Of a DNA stretch of 64,000 bases, positions 1 through 9,856 are shown piece by piece. Numbering within the stretch: the first letter of the stretch is position 1; the number at the start of each line of letters is the position of its first letter. A model generated the notes under the pieces. It had not been told where the DNA came from. It searched no databases and saw only the letters and a program-made list of their open reading frames with translations. Source of the stretch: Mycobacterium sp. 852002-10029_SCH5224772 (lineage in GTDB: Bacteria > Actinomycetota > Actinomycetes > Mycobacteriales > Mycobacteriaceae); NCBI RefSeq assembly GCF_001667315.1, contig NZ_LZHT01000091.1, forward strand, positions 1 to 64,000, given 5' to 3'. The position numbers and the translations under genes were made by a program.

Positions 1-93
1 GGGGGGGGGGGCCCCCCGCCCCCCCCCCCCCCCCCCCCCGCCCCCCCCCCGGGCCGCCGCCCGGCCCCCGCGGCCCCCCCCCCCCCCCCCCCG
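1..93. other. Low-complexity G/C runs at sequence end
   Basis: The first 93 bases are almost only runs of G and C and then change abruptly into normal mycobacterial coding sequence. A real gene should continue through here on the minus strand, but the runs would encode only Gly, Pro, Ala and Arg stretches. I read this as a sequencing or assembly artefact at a contig end, not biology. Confidence 0.7.
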
Positions 94-237
94 GGCCAGC
101 GCTCCGTCGAGCGCCTGCCACGACAGGTCGTAGCGGACGTGCAGCCGGTCCAGCCGGTTGGCCGTCCGGTACGCCCAGGCGCCGAAGACGGCCAGCACCG
201 CGACCAACACCGCGGTGGCGACAATCAGCCATGTCAT
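94..237 (-). CDS. NUDIX-type membrane protein, N-terminal fragment (Rv2609c-like)
   Basis: This is the first 48 codons of a minus-strand gene whose ATG (235-237) overlaps the pimA stop codon by 4 bp. The fragment begins with one hydrophobic helix (MTWLIVATAVLVAVLAVFGA) and continues YRTANRLDRLHVRYDLSW. That matches my memory of the start of the mycobacterial membrane-anchored NUDIX protein that always follows pimA. The catalytic NUDIX box would lie beyond the window, so the hydrolase call rests on synteny and the N-terminus. The reading is lost in the G/C runs at the window end. Confidence 0.7.
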
Positions 238-1361
238 CAACTGGCCACCTCAACCTTGGCGCCCGACGTGGCGACCGTCTCGTAAACCCGCAGGATCTGG
301 CTGGCCACCACCGACCAGTCGTAGCGCTGGACGGCGGCCGAACCGGCCGCCACATAGCGTTCCCGCAGCACATCATCCTCCAGCACCGCGATCAGCGCAT
401 CGGCGAGCGCGGGGCCGTCCCCGACGGGCACCAGGCAGCCCACCTCCCCGCCCTGCAGCACCCGCCCGAACGCGTCCAGCTCGCTGGCCACCACGGGGGT
501 GCCGGCGGCCATGGCCTCGACCAGGACGATGCCGAAACTCTCCCCGCCGAGGTTGGGTGCGCAGTAGACATCGGCGCTGCGCATGGCCGACGCCTTCCCG
601 TGGTCGTCGACCTGGCCGAGGAAGCGAATGTGCTTCACGAATTCGCCTGCCTGGGTGCGTAATTCGTTCTCGTCACCGCGTCCGACGATGAGCAGCTGCA
701 CATCGGCGAACCGCTCGGTCAGCCGCGGCAGTGCGTCGAGCAACACCGACATGCCCTTGCGCGGCTCGCCGTAGCGCCCCAAAAACAGCACGGTCTTGCC
801 GGCCCGCGGGTAGCCGTCCAGCAGCGGCGCAGCGGCGAACGAGGCGACGTCGACGCCGTTGGGGATCTCCACGGCGTCGGTTCCCAGCGCCTCCATCTGC
901 CAGCGCCGGGCCAGGTCGGACACCGCGATGCGGCCGACGATCTTTTCGTGCATGGGGCGCAGGATGCCCTGAAAGACCGTCAGGGTCAGCGATTTGGTGG
1001 TCGACGTGTGAAACGTCGCCACGATCGGGCCCTCGGCGATGTTGAGGGCCAGCATGGACAGGCTCGGCGCGTTGGGCTCGTGCAGGTGCAGCACGTCGAA
1101 ATCGCCTTCGGCGAGCCACTTTTTCACCTTGCGGTGGGTGGCCGGGCCGAACCGCAGCCGGGCCACCGACCCGTTGTAGGGAATCGGGACGGCCTTGCCC
1201 GCCGAGACGACGTAGTCGGGCAGCACGGCGTGCGGCGAGGCCGGCGCGAGCACGCTGACGTCGTGCCCGCGGGCCCGCATCACCTCGGCCAGCTGCAGGA
1301 CGTGGGACTGCACCCCGCCCGGAACGTCGAACGAGTAGGGACAGATCATCCCGATGCGCAT
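237..1361 (-). CDS. pimA: Phosphatidylinositol alpha-mannosyltransferase PimA
   Basis: A GT4 glycosyltransferase of 374 residues that moves the first mannose from GDP-mannose to position 2 of phosphatidylinositol at the inner face of the plasma membrane. This starts PIM, LM and LAM synthesis. The N-terminal Rossmann domain has the CPYSFDVPGGVQSH loop, HEPNAP near residue 95 and HTSTTKSL near 118. The C-terminal domain has the nucleotide-sugar signature GGESFGIVLVEAMAAG near residue 273. The length fits the family. The gene overlaps its neighbours on both sides by 4 bp (ATGA), so it is translationally coupled to patA upstream. Family, length and gene order agree. Confidence 0.97.
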   Translation of the reverse strand: MRIGMICPYSFDVPGGVQSHVLQLAEVMRARGHDVSVLAPASPHAVLPDYVVSAGKAVPIPYNGSVARLRFGPATHRKVKKWLAEGDFDVLHLHEPNAPSLSMLALNIAEGPIVATFHTSTTKSLTLTVFQGILRPMHEKIVGRIAVSDLARRWQMEALGTDAVEIPNGVDVASFAAAPLLDGYPRAGKTVLFLGRYGEPRKGMSVLLDALPRLTERFADVQLLIVGRGDENELRTQAGEFVKHIRFLGQVDDHGKASAMRSADVYCAPNLGGESFGIVLVEAMAAGTPVVASELDAFGRVLQGGEVGCLVPVGDGPALADALIAVLEDDVLRERYVAAGSAAVQRYDWSVVASQILRVYETVATSGAKVEVAS

Positions 1362-2335
1362 CAGGCGTCCCTTAGCCGCGCCTGCTTGGCGTCAGGGAGG
1401 TCGGCAAGCCACTGCGGCTGCATCATGTGCCAATCCTCGGGACGGGCGGCGATGTTCTTCTCGAAATGATCGGCCATCGCCTGGGTGATGGCGCTGACGT
1501 CGCCGCTGGTGCAATCCAGGGGCGGGTGGATGATGACACCCCAGCCCTGGCCCTCGAACCAGCAGTGCGCCGGCAGCAGGGCTGCCCCGGTCGCGATCGC
1601 GAGCTTCGCCGGTCCGGCCGGCAGCCGGGTGGGCTCGCCGAAGAAGTCGACCTGCACGCCGGTACGGGTCAGGTCGCGTTCGGCCATCAGGCAGACCACC
1701 CGGTTGTCCCGCAGCCGCTCGCACAACACGTCGAAGGGGGCCTGGAAAGGGCCTTGGTCGCCCCCGGACAGGGGCAGCACCTCGAAGCCGAGGCTTTCGC
1801 GGTAGTGAATGAAACGCCGGTACAGCGATTCGGGTTTGAGGCGCTCCGCAACGGTGGTGAAGGTGCCGTGTGTCTGCGCCAGCCATACCCCGGCCATGTC
1901 CCAGTTGCCGCTGTGCGGCAACCCGATCACCGCGCCGCGACCGCTGGCCAGCGCCGCGTCGATATGGTCTCGCCCCAGGACCGAGTCGTGGAGCTCGCGC
2001 CCCAGCGCGGCCAGGTCCATGCCGGGCAGCCGGAAGGCCTCCCGCCAATAGCGGGCGTAGGAGGCCAGCGAGGCCCGCATCAGGGAATCCGGAACATCCG
2101 CGGGCGGCACGTGCAGGACGCGCGCCAAGTTCTTGCGCAACTGGTCGGGACCGCCGCCGCGGGCCGCGTAGCGCGCCGCGGCGCCAAATGCGTTGCGCGC
2201 GGCGAACTCCGGCATCGCCCGCACGGCCATCCAGCCGGTCGCGTACGCCCAGTCGGCCCCGATGCCGCCCATCAACCGGCCTGCCAATCGGCTCGGTGCC
2301 GTGATCGCTTTCATGCCCGGCGGAGTGGGAATCAT
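1361..2335 (-). CDS. patA: PIM acyltransferase PatA (Rv2611c type)
   Basis: A 324-residue member of the LpxL/HtrB-like lysophospholipid acyltransferase family. In mycobacteria this gene acylates the 6-position of the mannose of PIM1 or PIM2, using acyl-CoA at the cytoplasmic membrane face. The HX4D catalytic motif is visible as HSGNWD at residues 141-146, and MAERDLTRTGVQVDFFG (about 218-234) carries the conserved glutamate region. It overlaps pgsA1 and pimA by 4 bp each. A start at the internal Met8 is possible, because the M. tuberculosis protein begins near there. Context and motif together make the call firm. Confidence 0.94.
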   Translation of the reverse strand: MIPTPPGMKAITAPSRLAGRLMGGIGADWAYATGWMAVRAMPEFAARNAFGAAARYAARGGGPDQLRKNLARVLHVPPADVPDSLMRASLASYARYWREAFRLPGMDLAALGRELHDSVLGRDHIDAALASGRGAVIGLPHSGNWDMAGVWLAQTHGTFTTVAERLKPESLYRRFIHYRESLGFEVLPLSGGDQGPFQAPFDVLCERLRDNRVVCLMAERDLTRTGVQVDFFGEPTRLPAGPAKLAIATGAALLPAHCWFEGQGWGVIIHPPLDCTSGDVSAITQAMADHFEKNIAARPEDWHMMQPQWLADLPDAKQARLRDA

Positions 2336-2973
2336 GGCCCGGCCGTTCCGCGGTCGGTGGCACCCGGCGAGGTGCGCACCGTGTGCAACCGCTGCGCGCA
2401 GGTGACCAGGCTAGCCGCCGCCAACAACCACATCGCCACGGGCAACGCGGGCGGCCAGGCAACGAACGGAAAGTCCGAGACGCCGGCGCCGACCAACACG
2501 ATGATCAGCCGCTCGGGCCGTTCGATGATGCCGCCGTCGCCGCGCAAGCCGCTGGCTTCGGCCCGGGCCTTGATGTAGGAGATCACCTGCGAGGTGACCA
2601 GGCAGATCAGCGTGGCCGCCGCGAGCGGCTTGTCGTGCAGGCCGAACGCGATCCACCACAGCAGCCCGCAGAACACCGCGCCGTCGCTGACGCGGTCACA
2701 GGTGGCGTCCAGCACCGCGCCGAATCGGGTGCCGCCGCCGCGTTCCCGGGCCATCGCCCCGTCGAGCATGTCGAAGAGGACGAAGAACCAGACCACACAC
2801 GCCCCGGCGAACAGCTTGCCCATCGGGAAAAGCGTCAGCGCCCCGGCCACCGCGACGATCGTGCCCACGACCGTGACGACATCGGGAGTCAAGCCCAACC
2901 GCAGGCATGCCCTTGCGGTCGGAGTGGTCAGCCGCGCGAACGCCGCCCGGGACAGGAACGGCACCTTGCTCAT
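2332..2973 (-). CDS. pgsA1: Phosphatidylinositol phosphate synthase PgsA1
   Basis: A CDP-alcohol phosphatidyltransferase of 213 residues. It joins CDP-diacylglycerol with inositol 3-phosphate to give phosphatidylinositol phosphate, the precursor of PI and all PIMs. The family signature D-x2-D-G-x2-A-R-x8-G-x3-D-x3-D is complete: DMLDGAMARE is followed by FGAVLDATCDRVSDG. Its aspartates bind the two metal ions. Several hydrophobic helices make it an integral membrane enzyme. It overlaps patA by 4 bp and lies 10 bp downstream of the HIT gene. Confidence 0.95.
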   Translation of the reverse strand: MSKVPFLSRAAFARLTTPTARACLRLGLTPDVVTVVGTIVAVAGALTLFPMGKLFAGACVVWFFVLFDMLDGAMARERGGGTRFGAVLDATCDRVSDGAVFCGLLWWIAFGLHDKPLAAATLICLVTSQVISYIKARAEASGLRGDGGIIERPERLIIVLVGAGVSDFPFVAWPPALPVAMWLLAAASLVTCAQRLHTVRTSPGATDRGTAGP

Positions 2974-2983
2974 CTGCGCCGGC

Positions 2984-3565
2984 TCATGGTTGCTTTGTCC
3001 ACTCGGTGGCCAGCAGCCGGCGGGTATCGCGCAGCAATTGTGGGATCACCTTCGACCCGCCGATGATGGTGATGAAGTTGGCGTCGCCGCCCCAGCGCGG
3101 CACGACGTGCACGTGCAGGTGCTCGGCCAGCGACCCGCCGGCCGAGGTTCCCAAGTTGAGGCCGACGTTGAAGCCGTGTGGTCGTGACACGTTCTTGATG
3201 ACGCGAATCGCCTTCTGGATGAAGAACATCAGCTCCGCGCTTTCCGGATCGGTCAGGTCCTCGAGCTCGGAAATCCTCCGGTAGGGCACCACCATCAAGT
3301 GCCCGGGGTTGTACGGGTAGAGGTTGAGCACGGCGTAGACGAGTTCGCCGCGCGCGACCACCAGGCCGTCTTCGTCGGCCAGCTGCGGGATGTCGGTGAA
3401 CGGCTGCTCGGTTTTGCCCGACGCGTTGGCGTCGCGCTTCATCGGCGCCTCGGCCAGGTAGGTCATCCGGTACGGCGTCCACAGCCGCTGCAGATGATCT
3501 TCCTCGCCGACGCCCCGGTCCAGGATGGCGTCGTCGGCGCCCTCGGCGCGCTCACGCTCACTCAC
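2984..3565 (-). CDS. HIT-family phosphorylase (Rv2613c type)
   Basis: A histidine-triad protein of 193 residues. The family motif H-x-H-x-H-x-x is visible as [10 protein letters not shown] near residue 148. The middle histidine forms the nucleotidyl intermediate. The M. tuberculosis counterpart in the same operon position is described as a diadenosine tetraphosphate phosphorylase, so that role is inferred here. The ATG overlaps the thrS stop region by 8 bp. The downstream pgsA1 starts 10 bp after its stop. It may recycle Ap4A made by tRNA synthetases, which would fit its place next to thrS. Confidence 0.9.
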   Translation of the reverse strand: MSERERAEGADDAILDRGVGEEDHLQRLWTPYRMTYLAEAPMKRDANASGKTEQPFTDIPQLADEDGLVVARGELVYAVLNLYPYNPGHLMVVPYRRISELEDLTDPESAELMFFIQKAIRVIKNVSRPHGFNVGLNLGTSAGGSLAEHLHVHVVPRWGGDANFITIIGGSKVIPQLLRDTRRLLATEWTKQP

Positions 3566-5666
3566 CGGCCGCCACTTTCACGAGTTCGGCAGTGGGAGCG
3601 GCGTTTTCGCGATCAGCGATCCACTTCACGATGGCGTCGACGGCCCCGTCGCGGGGAACGCCGTTGATCTGGGTGCGGTCACCGAAACGGAAGCTCACCG
3701 CGCCGGCCTGCACGTCACGGTCGCCGGCCAGCAACATGAACGGCACCCGCTGGTTGGTGTGGTTGACGATCTTCTTGGCCATCCGGTCGTCGCTGCCGTC
3801 GACCTCGACCCGCACCCCGTGCGAGCGAAGTTGCACCGCAACATCATTGAGGTAGTCGACGTGGTCGTCGGCCACCGGGATGCCGACCACCTGCACCGGC
3901 GCCAGCCACGCCGGGAAGGCGCCGGCGTAATGCTCGGTGAGGATGCCGAAGAACCGTTCGATGGACCCGAACAGCGCGCGGTGAATCATCACCGGCCGCT
4001 GCCGGCTTCCGTCGGCAGCGGTGTATTCCAGTTCGAATCGCTCCGGGAAGTTGAAGTCCACCTGGATGGTCGACATCTGCCAACTGCGGCCCAGCGCGTC
4101 GCGCGCCTGCACGGAGATCTTGGGCCCGTAGAACGCCGCCCCGCCCGGGTCGGGCACCAACTGCAGGCCGGACTCGGCCGCCACCTGGGCCAGGGCGTTG
4201 GTGGATTCTTCCCACATGGCATCGGAGCCGACGAACTTTTCCGGGTCCTTGGTGGACAGCTCCAGATAGAAGTCCTCCAGCCCGTAGTCGCCGAGCAGCT
4301 CGAGGACGAACCGCAGCAGCGACGTCAGTTCGGCGTGCAGCTGCTCGCGGGTGCAGAAGATGTGCGCGTCGTCCATGGTGAAGCCGCGCGCCCGGGTCAG
4401 CCCGTGCACCACGCCGGACTTCTCGTAGCGGTAGACGGTGCCGAATTCGAAGAGCCGCAGCGGGAGTTCGCGATAGGACCGCCCACGCGACCGGAAGATC
4501 AGGGTGTGCATCGGGCAGTTCATCGGCTTCAGGTAATAGTCCTGACCCGGCTTGCGCACGGTCCCGTCGTCGTCGTATTCGGCGTCGAGGTGCATCGGCG
4601 GGTACATGCCATCGGCGTACCAATCGAGATGGCCGGACGTGTGGAACAGGTCCGCCTTGGTGATGTGCGGGGTGTTGACGAACTCGTAGCCGGCCGCGAT
4701 GTGCTTGCGCCGCGAGTACTCTTCCAGCTCCCGACGCACGACGCCGCCCTTGGGATGGAAAACCGCCAAGCCGGAACCGATTTCGTCGGGAAAGCTGAAC
4801 AGGTCCAGCTCGGTGCCCAGCTTGCGGTGATCGCGGCGCTGGGCCTCCTCGATCAGCGTCAGGTGGTGCTCGAGGGCTTCCTGCGACTCCCAGGCCGTGC
4901 CGTAGATCCGTTGCAGACTGGCGTTGTTCTGGTCGCCGCGCCAGTAGGCGGCCGAGCTGCGGGTGAGCTTGAACGCGGGGATGTGCTTGGTGGTGGGGAT
5001 GTGCGGGCCCCGGCACAGGTCGCCCCAAACCCGTTCCCGCGTGCGGGGATTGAGGTTGTCGTAGGCGGTGAGCTCGTCGCCGCCGACTTCCATCACCGCG
5101 GGGTCGCCGGACTTGTCGTCGACGAGTTCGAGCTTGTAGGGCTCACCCGCCAGCTCGGCGCGGGCCTGGTCCTTGGACTCGTAGACGCGGCGCTCGAACA
5201 GCTGGCCCTCTTTGACGATCTGGCGCATCCGCTTTTCCAGCGCCGCCAGATCCTCGGGGGTGAACGGTTCCGGTACGTCGAAGTCGTAGTAGAAGCCGTC
5301 GGTGATGGGCGGCCCGATGCCCAGCTTGGCCTGTGGGAACAGCTCTTGGACGGCCTGGGCCAGCACGTGGGCCGCCGAATGCCGGATCACGCTGCGGCCC
5401 TCGTCGGTGTTGGCCGCCACCGGGACGACCTCGGCGTCGGCGGCGGGCGCCCAACTCAGGTCGCGCAGCTTCCCGTCGGCGTCGCGCACCACCACCACGC
5501 CGTCGGGCGCCCCGCGGCCCGGCAGCCCCGCATCCCGCACCGCGGCAGCCGCGGTGGTCCCGGCCGGCACCCGGATCGGGGCTTGCGGCGATCGCAAGCC
5601 CGGCATGGCCGAGCGCTGCGGGTCGCCGCCATCGGCTCCCGCGGCGGGGTGTGCGGGGACGGTCAT
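3558..5666 (-). CDS. thrS: Threonyl-tRNA synthetase
   Basis: A class II aminoacyl-tRNA synthetase of 702 residues, covering the usual TGS, editing, catalytic and anticodon-binding domains. The N-terminal part shows [13 protein letters not shown] TGS sequence ([12 protein letters not shown]). The editing domain has HSAAHVLAQ. The catalytic zinc site has MNCPMH and MDDAHIFC, and motif 3 is [10 protein letters not shown] chose ATG 5666 over longer upstream starts, because the protein then begins [16 protein letters not shown], like the M. tuberculosis enzyme, and the extra upstream codons look non-coding. It is the first gene of the PIM operon. No T-box is visible in the 182 bp upstream. Confidence 0.97.
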   Translation of the reverse strand: MTVPAHPAAGADGGDPQRSAMPGLRSPQAPIRVPAGTTAAAAVRDAGLPGRGAPDGVVVVRDADGKLRDLSWAPAADAEVVPVAANTDEGRSVIRHSAAHVLAQAVQELFPQAKLGIGPPITDGFYYDFDVPEPFTPEDLAALEKRMRQIVKEGQLFERRVYESKDQARAELAGEPYKLELVDDKSGDPAVMEVGGDELTAYDNLNPRTRERVWGDLCRGPHIPTTKHIPAFKLTRSSAAYWRGDQNNASLQRIYGTAWESQEALEHHLTLIEEAQRRDHRKLGTELDLFSFPDEIGSGLAVFHPKGGVVRRELEEYSRRKHIAAGYEFVNTPHITKADLFHTSGHLDWYADGMYPPMHLDAEYDDDGTVRKPGQDYYLKPMNCPMHTLIFRSRGRSYRELPLRLFEFGTVYRYEKSGVVHGLTRARGFTMDDAHIFCTREQLHAELTSLLRFVLELLGDYGLEDFYLELSTKDPEKFVGSDAMWEESTNALAQVAAESGLQLVPDPGGAAFYGPKISVQARDALGRSWQMSTIQVDFNFPERFELEYTAADGSRQRPVMIHRALFGSIERFFGILTEHYAGAFPAWLAPVQVVGIPVADDHVDYLNDVAVQLRSHGVRVEVDGSDDRMAKKIVNHTNQRVPFMLLAGDRDVQAGAVSFRFGDRTQINGVPRDGAVDAIVKWIADRENAAPTAELVKVAAGE

Positions 5667-5848
5667 GGTGGCGGTCTCCAAGGCTCGAGGGGTCGACGAC
5701 CATGCTATCGGGGCGGTCCGAACCCGAGCAGGGCCGTCGAGCAACGCGAGCCAGGCGCGCTCTCGTTAGGAGGTAGCGGCCGCTATCCGGGCCCCCTGGT
5801 CAAGCGGGCGCGCCAGGTCACGGGTGCCCGGCGTCGAAGCACCGCGGC

Positions 5849-6337
5849 TCACACAGCGTGAACGTAGCGGGCCGCTTCCGCCGCGTAGTCGGCGGTGACA
5901 CAGATGTCGTAGCGCTGGGCTTCCAGCGTCTGCACGCTGGAGAAGTCACGGCGGCCGCGCGTCGACGCGTGCGCGACGAACCCGAACACCGCACCCCAGA
6001 AAGCGCCGATGGCCGTGGCGATGAGCAGGGCCCATATCCAGTACGGCCCGACGGTGAAGATGGCGAAAAGCAAGCCGATCAGCAAACCCCACCAGGCGCC
6101 GGCGCCGGCCAGCGCTGCCCTGCCGTTGGTCAGGCGGCCGGTGACGTGTTCGACGGTGCGCACACCGTCGCCCACGATGCGGACATGCTCCACTGGGAAT
6201 CCGCCGTCGGACATGCGGTCGACCAGTTCTTGCGCGGCGATGTAATTGTCGAAGGAGGCGACGACCTCCCGCCGAACGGGTGGCTCGGTGCGGGCCTGCT
6301 GCTGACTTGGACCGGACGGACCAGACGGGTAACTCAT
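5849..6337 (-). CDS. General stress protein 17M-like membrane protein
   Basis: A protein of 162 residues. A Pro/Ser/Gln-rich tail of about 22 residues is followed by a YflT / general-stress-17M-like fold (VVASFDNYIAAQELVDRMSD, VEHVRIVGDG). Two adjacent membrane helices lie at about residues 78-120 (WWGLLIGLLFAIFTV, IWALLIATAIGAFWGAVFGF), and a short cytoplasmic end follows. A good ribosome site (AGGAG) precedes the ATG. This family is linked to general stress in Firmicutes, but its molecular role is unknown. It is divergent from the antiporter gene and shares a 160-bp promoter region with it. Confidence 0.75.
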   Translation of the reverse strand: MSYPSGPSGPSQQQARTEPPVRREVVASFDNYIAAQELVDRMSDGGFPVEHVRIVGDGVRTVEHVTGRLTNGRAALAGAGAWWGLLIGLLFAIFTVGPYWIWALLIATAIGAFWGAVFGFVAHASTRGRRDFSSVQTLEAQRYDICVTADYAAEAARYVHAV

Positions 6338-6498
6338 TGCTATCTCCTGACGAGTTTGAGGCAGCTACTCATTTCTGGGTTGACGTGAATCGCTGACCAC
6401 AAACGGTGGACTGCTGCGAACTGGGTCGCGCAGCTTCCGCTTTGACGGAACCTGTCGTCGGCATTGCGGGAGCCACACCTTCTTTGTACTCCGGCAAG

Positions 6499-8205
6499 AT
6501 GGGGTCGATGGGGGCGCAGACGGCTGTGACGTTGCTGCTCGGCGCCATCGCGGTCATCGTGCTGGTCAACTGGATCAGCGAGCGCACGGGGTTGCCCAGC
6601 GCGACGCTGCTGGTTCTCGTCGGCATCGGTTATGCGCTGGTGCCCGGGCCCAACATCAGCCTCGAGCCCGATGTCGTGATGACGTGCATACTGCCGCCGC
6701 TGCTCTTCAATGCGGCCCTAGAATCGTCGCTGGTCGGCATCCGCCGGAATCTGCGCACCGTCATCAGCCTGTCGGTGGTCCTCGTCCTGCTGACCGCGGC
6801 GTCGGTCGGTGTCGCGTTCGGCCTGCTCGTCAGTGGTGCGACCCTCGCGGTGGGCATGGTGCTGGGCGCCGCGGTGGCGCCGACCGATCCGGTGGCCGCG
6901 CTCGCCGTTGCCCGCAAGGAAGGCCTGCCGCTCAACATCGTCACCCTGATCGAGGGCGAGGGGCTGCTCAATGACGCGACCGCGCTGACCACCCTGTCGG
7001 TGGCCATCACGGTGGCGCGCGGTGCCGCGTTCTCGGTGCCGTCGGCGATCCGGGAGTTCGCGCTGGCAGCCGTGGGCGGTCTGGTGGTGGGCGTGGTGTT
7101 CGCGTATTGCCGGCGTCTCCTTCGCCGGTGGCGACAGGATGTACTGACGGCCAATGCGATCTCGCTGGCCACCCCGTTTGTGACCTATCTGGTGGCCGAG
7201 CAGCTGTCCGCCTCCGGCGTGTTGGCGGTCGTGGTGTGTGGGTTGATCGTCGGACACGATTCGCCGCGGCTGGAATCGGGGGCGAGCCGTTTGCAGACCC
7301 GGGCGGTATGGCGGCTGGTCAACTTCCTGCTCGAAGGCTTGGTGTTCTTGCTGATCGGACATCAGCTACCGGCCATTCTCGACGACCTGGGCGGCTACCA
7401 GCTGTCGACGATCGTCGTGGCGGTCAGCGTGACCGTCGCGGCGGTGCTCGTGGTGCGCCCGCTGTGGTTGCTGCTCACCCAGTCGCTTCCGCGACCGTTG
7501 CGAACCCGGCTCGGCGACGTCTCCGGCTCCGATGGCACCGACGACGCCAAGGCGGGCCGACGGCGAGACCGCGACTCCGAGCGCCTCAGCGGCCGTGAAG
7601 TCTTCGTGTTGAGCTGGGCCGGCACCCGCGGGGTGGTCAGCCTCGCCGCGATTTTCGCGGTTCCCTTCGTGACCGACAGCCACGCGCCGTTCCCCGACCG
7701 GGACCTACTGCTGTTCTGCACCCTGGTGGTTGTGCTGGTGACGCTGATCGGGCAGGGCATCACGTTCGGGCCGCTGGTGCGCGCGCTGGGCCTGCGCGCG
7801 GACGCCACCGACGAACTGCGGCTGCGCAACCGGGCTCGCGCGGCCGCCGTGCAGGCCGCGCTGGACAGGCTCGACTCGCTGGACCAACAGGACGGCGCCG
7901 ACGTGGATCCCCGGGTGATCGACAATGTGCGCCAACAGCTCTCCGCACGCCTCGAGCGATATCAGCACCGACTCGATCTGTTGTCGGACGCCGAGGAGAC
8001 GCCCACCTCCCCCGGCTATTACGAGGCCGCCGTCGGCATACGCCGAGCGGCCATCGACGCCCAGCGCGACGAACTCGTGCGCTGGCGCGATGCGGGCATG
8101 CTGCCCGACCAGAGCCTGCGCGCGATTGAACGCGAACTCGATCACGAAGAGAGCACGCTGCCGGTGCGGCCGCCGCGAGCACGCCGGCGCCATCAAACCC
8201 GGTGA
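6499..8205 (+). CDS. Monovalent cation:proton antiporter, CPA1 family
   Basis: An integral membrane antiporter of about 568 residues that exchanges Na+ or K+ for protons. Eleven or twelve hydrophobic segments fill residues 5-430. The CPA1 core motifs are APTDPVAALAV and EGEGLLNDATALT, whose acidic residues bind the ion, and the C-terminal part has SWAGTRGVVSLA. A cytoplasmic, charged helical tail of about 130 residues follows. I chose ATG 6499 (the nearby in-frame ATG 6508 is equally possible), because the sequence from 6406 to 6498 has no membrane character. It is similar to the Rv2287/YjcE type, but the substrate cannot be read from sequence. Confidence 0.88.
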   Translation: MGSMGAQTAVTLLLGAIAVIVLVNWISERTGLPSATLLVLVGIGYALVPGPNISLEPDVVMTCILPPLLFNAALESSLVGIRRNLRTVISLSVVLVLLTAASVGVAFGLLVSGATLAVGMVLGAAVAPTDPVAALAVARKEGLPLNIVTLIEGEGLLNDATALTTLSVAITVARGAAFSVPSAIREFALAAVGGLVVGVVFAYCRRLLRRWRQDVLTANAISLATPFVTYLVAEQLSASGVLAVVVCGLIVGHDSPRLESGASRLQTRAVWRLVNFLLEGLVFLLIGHQLPAILDDLGGYQLSTIVVAVSVTVAAVLVVRPLWLLLTQSLPRPLRTRLGDVSGSDGTDDAKAGRRRDRDSERLSGREVFVLSWAGTRGVVSLAAIFAVPFVTDSHAPFPDRDLLLFCTLVVVLVTLIGQGITFGPLVRALGLRADATDELRLRNRARAAAVQAALDRLDSLDQQDGADVDPRVIDNVRQQLSARLERYQHRLDLLSDAEETPTSPGYYEAAVGIRRAAIDAQRDELVRWRDAGMLPDQSLRAIERELDHEESTLPVRPPRARRRHQTR

Positions 8206-8248
8206 TTTCCAATGTTTTTGACGCGTTCAAGATCTCGCGAGCGCGTGT

Positions 8249-8875
8249 CTACGGCTGCCCGGGCTTGAGCCGCACGAACAGCGCGTCGGCCTCGGTCAGC
8301 AGGGTGTCGCCGTCGCTCAGCCGGCCCGACACGAAGATCTTCCGCCCGTCCACCCGGTCGACAGTCGCGTCGAACTGCAGTGCTTTGTCGACCGGGACGA
8401 TGTGGCGGTAGTCGATCTTGAGGTAGGCGGTGCGCTGCCGCGGATTGCCGGTGAGCACCGCGGCGCTCAACCCGAGCACGGAATCGAACAGCATCCCCAG
8501 GGCACCGCCGTGCACGGCGCCGTTGCGGCCGAGGTGGAAGCGCGCGAAGCGGGCCTCGCCGTGGATGCGGCCGTCGTCACCCTTGCGGGCCGACATCGGG
8601 ATCGTCAGGATGTTGCCGCGCATCGGCAGGTCCATCCGGCGGCCCGACGGCGACGCCCATTCGTCGGCGTCGAATGGTGTCAGCAGCGCCGACACCTTCT
8701 CCAGCAGGTCGGCGGCCTCGGTGATCACCTCGTCGGGGGCGTCGACGGCGCGGGCGTGGTCCTGCAACGTGCGCACGGCGTCGATGAACCTGCCGTAGTC
8801 GGGCCCACCCTTGGTGGTGGGTTCGGGCGGGTTGAATCCCCCGCCGGGGTGTCGCTGATGTTCGGCCACCACCAC
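8249..8875 (-). CDS. PaaI-type hotdog thioesterase
   Basis: A single hotdog-fold acyl-CoA thioesterase-like protein of about 208 residues. The fold core has NGAVHGGALGMLFDSVLG (near residues 120-137), the family's active-site helix, and the strand YLKIDYRHIVPVDK. The N-terminal 90 residues are helical and variable. Three in-frame GTG codons (8875, 8872, 8869) could each start the protein. Longer versions would run into the coding frame of the upstream reductase and look artefactual. It follows the aldo/keto reductase by 38 bp, so the two are probably co-transcribed. The substrate is unknown. Confidence 0.8.
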   Translation of the reverse strand: MVVAEHQRHPGGGFNPPEPTTKGGPDYGRFIDAVRTLQDHARAVDAPDEVITEAADLLEKVSALLTPFDADEWASPSGRRMDLPMRGNILTIPMSARKGDDGRIHGEARFARFHLGRNGAVHGGALGMLFDSVLGLSAAVLTGNPRQRTAYLKIDYRHIVPVDKALQFDATVDRVDGRKIFVSGRLSDGDTLLTEADALFVRLKPGQP

Positions 8876-8913
8876 ACCGTATTGCCCGGCGGGCGCGCGC
8901 TTTCGCGTGGTGG

Positions 8914-9798
8914 TCAGCCCGTCTGCCGAGCCCCGGCGGCCGACAAGGTTTCGAACTCGTCGTCGGACAGCGTGATCTCGGCGGCGGCGACGTTCTCCTC
9001 CAGGTGCGCCACCTTCGACGTCCCCGGAATCGGCAGCATCACCGGTGAACGCTTCAGCAACCAGGCCAACGCCAGCTGCGACGGTGTCGCGTCGTGGTCG
9101 GCGGCGATGCGCTGCAGCGGCCCGTCGGGAGCGGCCAGCGGTCCCGCGGCCAGCGGGAACCACGGGATGAAGCCGATGCCCTGTTGGGTTACCGCGTCCA
9201 GCAGCGGCTCGGCGTCACGGGCCGTCAGGTTGTACATGTTCTGCACCGACACGATTTCGGTGACCTTTTGAGCCTCGGCAAGTTGGTCGACGGTGATCTC
9301 GGACAGGCCGATGTGGCGGATCTTGCCTTCGTCCTTCAGCGTCAGCAGCTCGCCCACCTGGTCGGCCAGCGGCCACTTGGGGTCAACGCGGTGCAGCTGG
9401 AACAGGTCGATGGTGTCGACGCCGAGGCGGCGCAAACTCAGCTCGCATTCTTGGCGCAGGTAACTCGGGTAGCCCATCTCGATCCAGATGTCGGGACCGG
9501 TCCGCAAGAACCCCGCCTTGGTCGCGATCACCAGCCCGTCGTAGGGATGCAGCGCCTCGTGGATGATCTCCTCGGAGAAGTACGGGCCGTAGGAGTCGGC
9601 GGTGTCGATGAAGTTGACGCCCAACTCGACCGCGCGCCGCAACACCCGCACGCATTCGTCGCGATCGTCGGGCGGGCCCCACACCCCCTTGCCGACGATG
9701 CGCATCGCACCGAAGCCGAGGCGGTTGATGGTCAGATCTCCACCCAAGCTGAATGTTCCGGACGCCCCGGCAACGGTTTTCGAGTTTTGTGCGGTCAC
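8914..9798 (-). CDS. Aldo/keto reductase
   Basis: An NADPH-dependent aldo/keto reductase of 294 residues with a TIM-barrel fold. The catalytic tetrad is readable: Asp and Tyr in NFIDTADSYGPYF, Lys in VIATKAGF, and His in FQLHRVDP. The C-terminal cofactor loop contains LPIPGTSKVAHLEENV. I chose GTG 9798 because it gives MTAQNSKTVAG and excludes a basic stretch. It resembles the mycobacterial Rv2298-type oxidoreductases. The substrate cannot be predicted. It is divergent from the DUF1990 gene, with about 58 bp between the starts. Confidence 0.9.
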   Translation of the reverse strand: MTAQNSKTVAGASGTFSLGGDLTINRLGFGAMRIVGKGVWGPPDDRDECVRVLRRAVELGVNFIDTADSYGPYFSEEIIHEALHPYDGLVIATKAGFLRTGPDIWIEMGYPSYLRQECELSLRRLGVDTIDLFQLHRVDPKWPLADQVGELLTLKDEGKIRHIGLSEITVDQLAEAQKVTEIVSVQNMYNLTARDAEPLLDAVTQQGIGFIPWFPLAAGPLAAPDGPLQRIAADHDATPSQLALAWLLKRSPVMLPIPGTSKVAHLEENVAAAEITLSDDEFETLSAAGARQTG

Positions 9799-9856
9799 GT
9801 CTTTAGACCGTACTCGCCGAACGCCGCCGCGCATCTCGGCGTGGCAAGCTGAACAC

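Noticed and set aside
5667..5848. A T-box riboswitch upstream of thrS
   Set aside because: No T-box sequence or specifier hairpin is seen in the 182 bp, and the DNA is ordinary GC-rich spacer.
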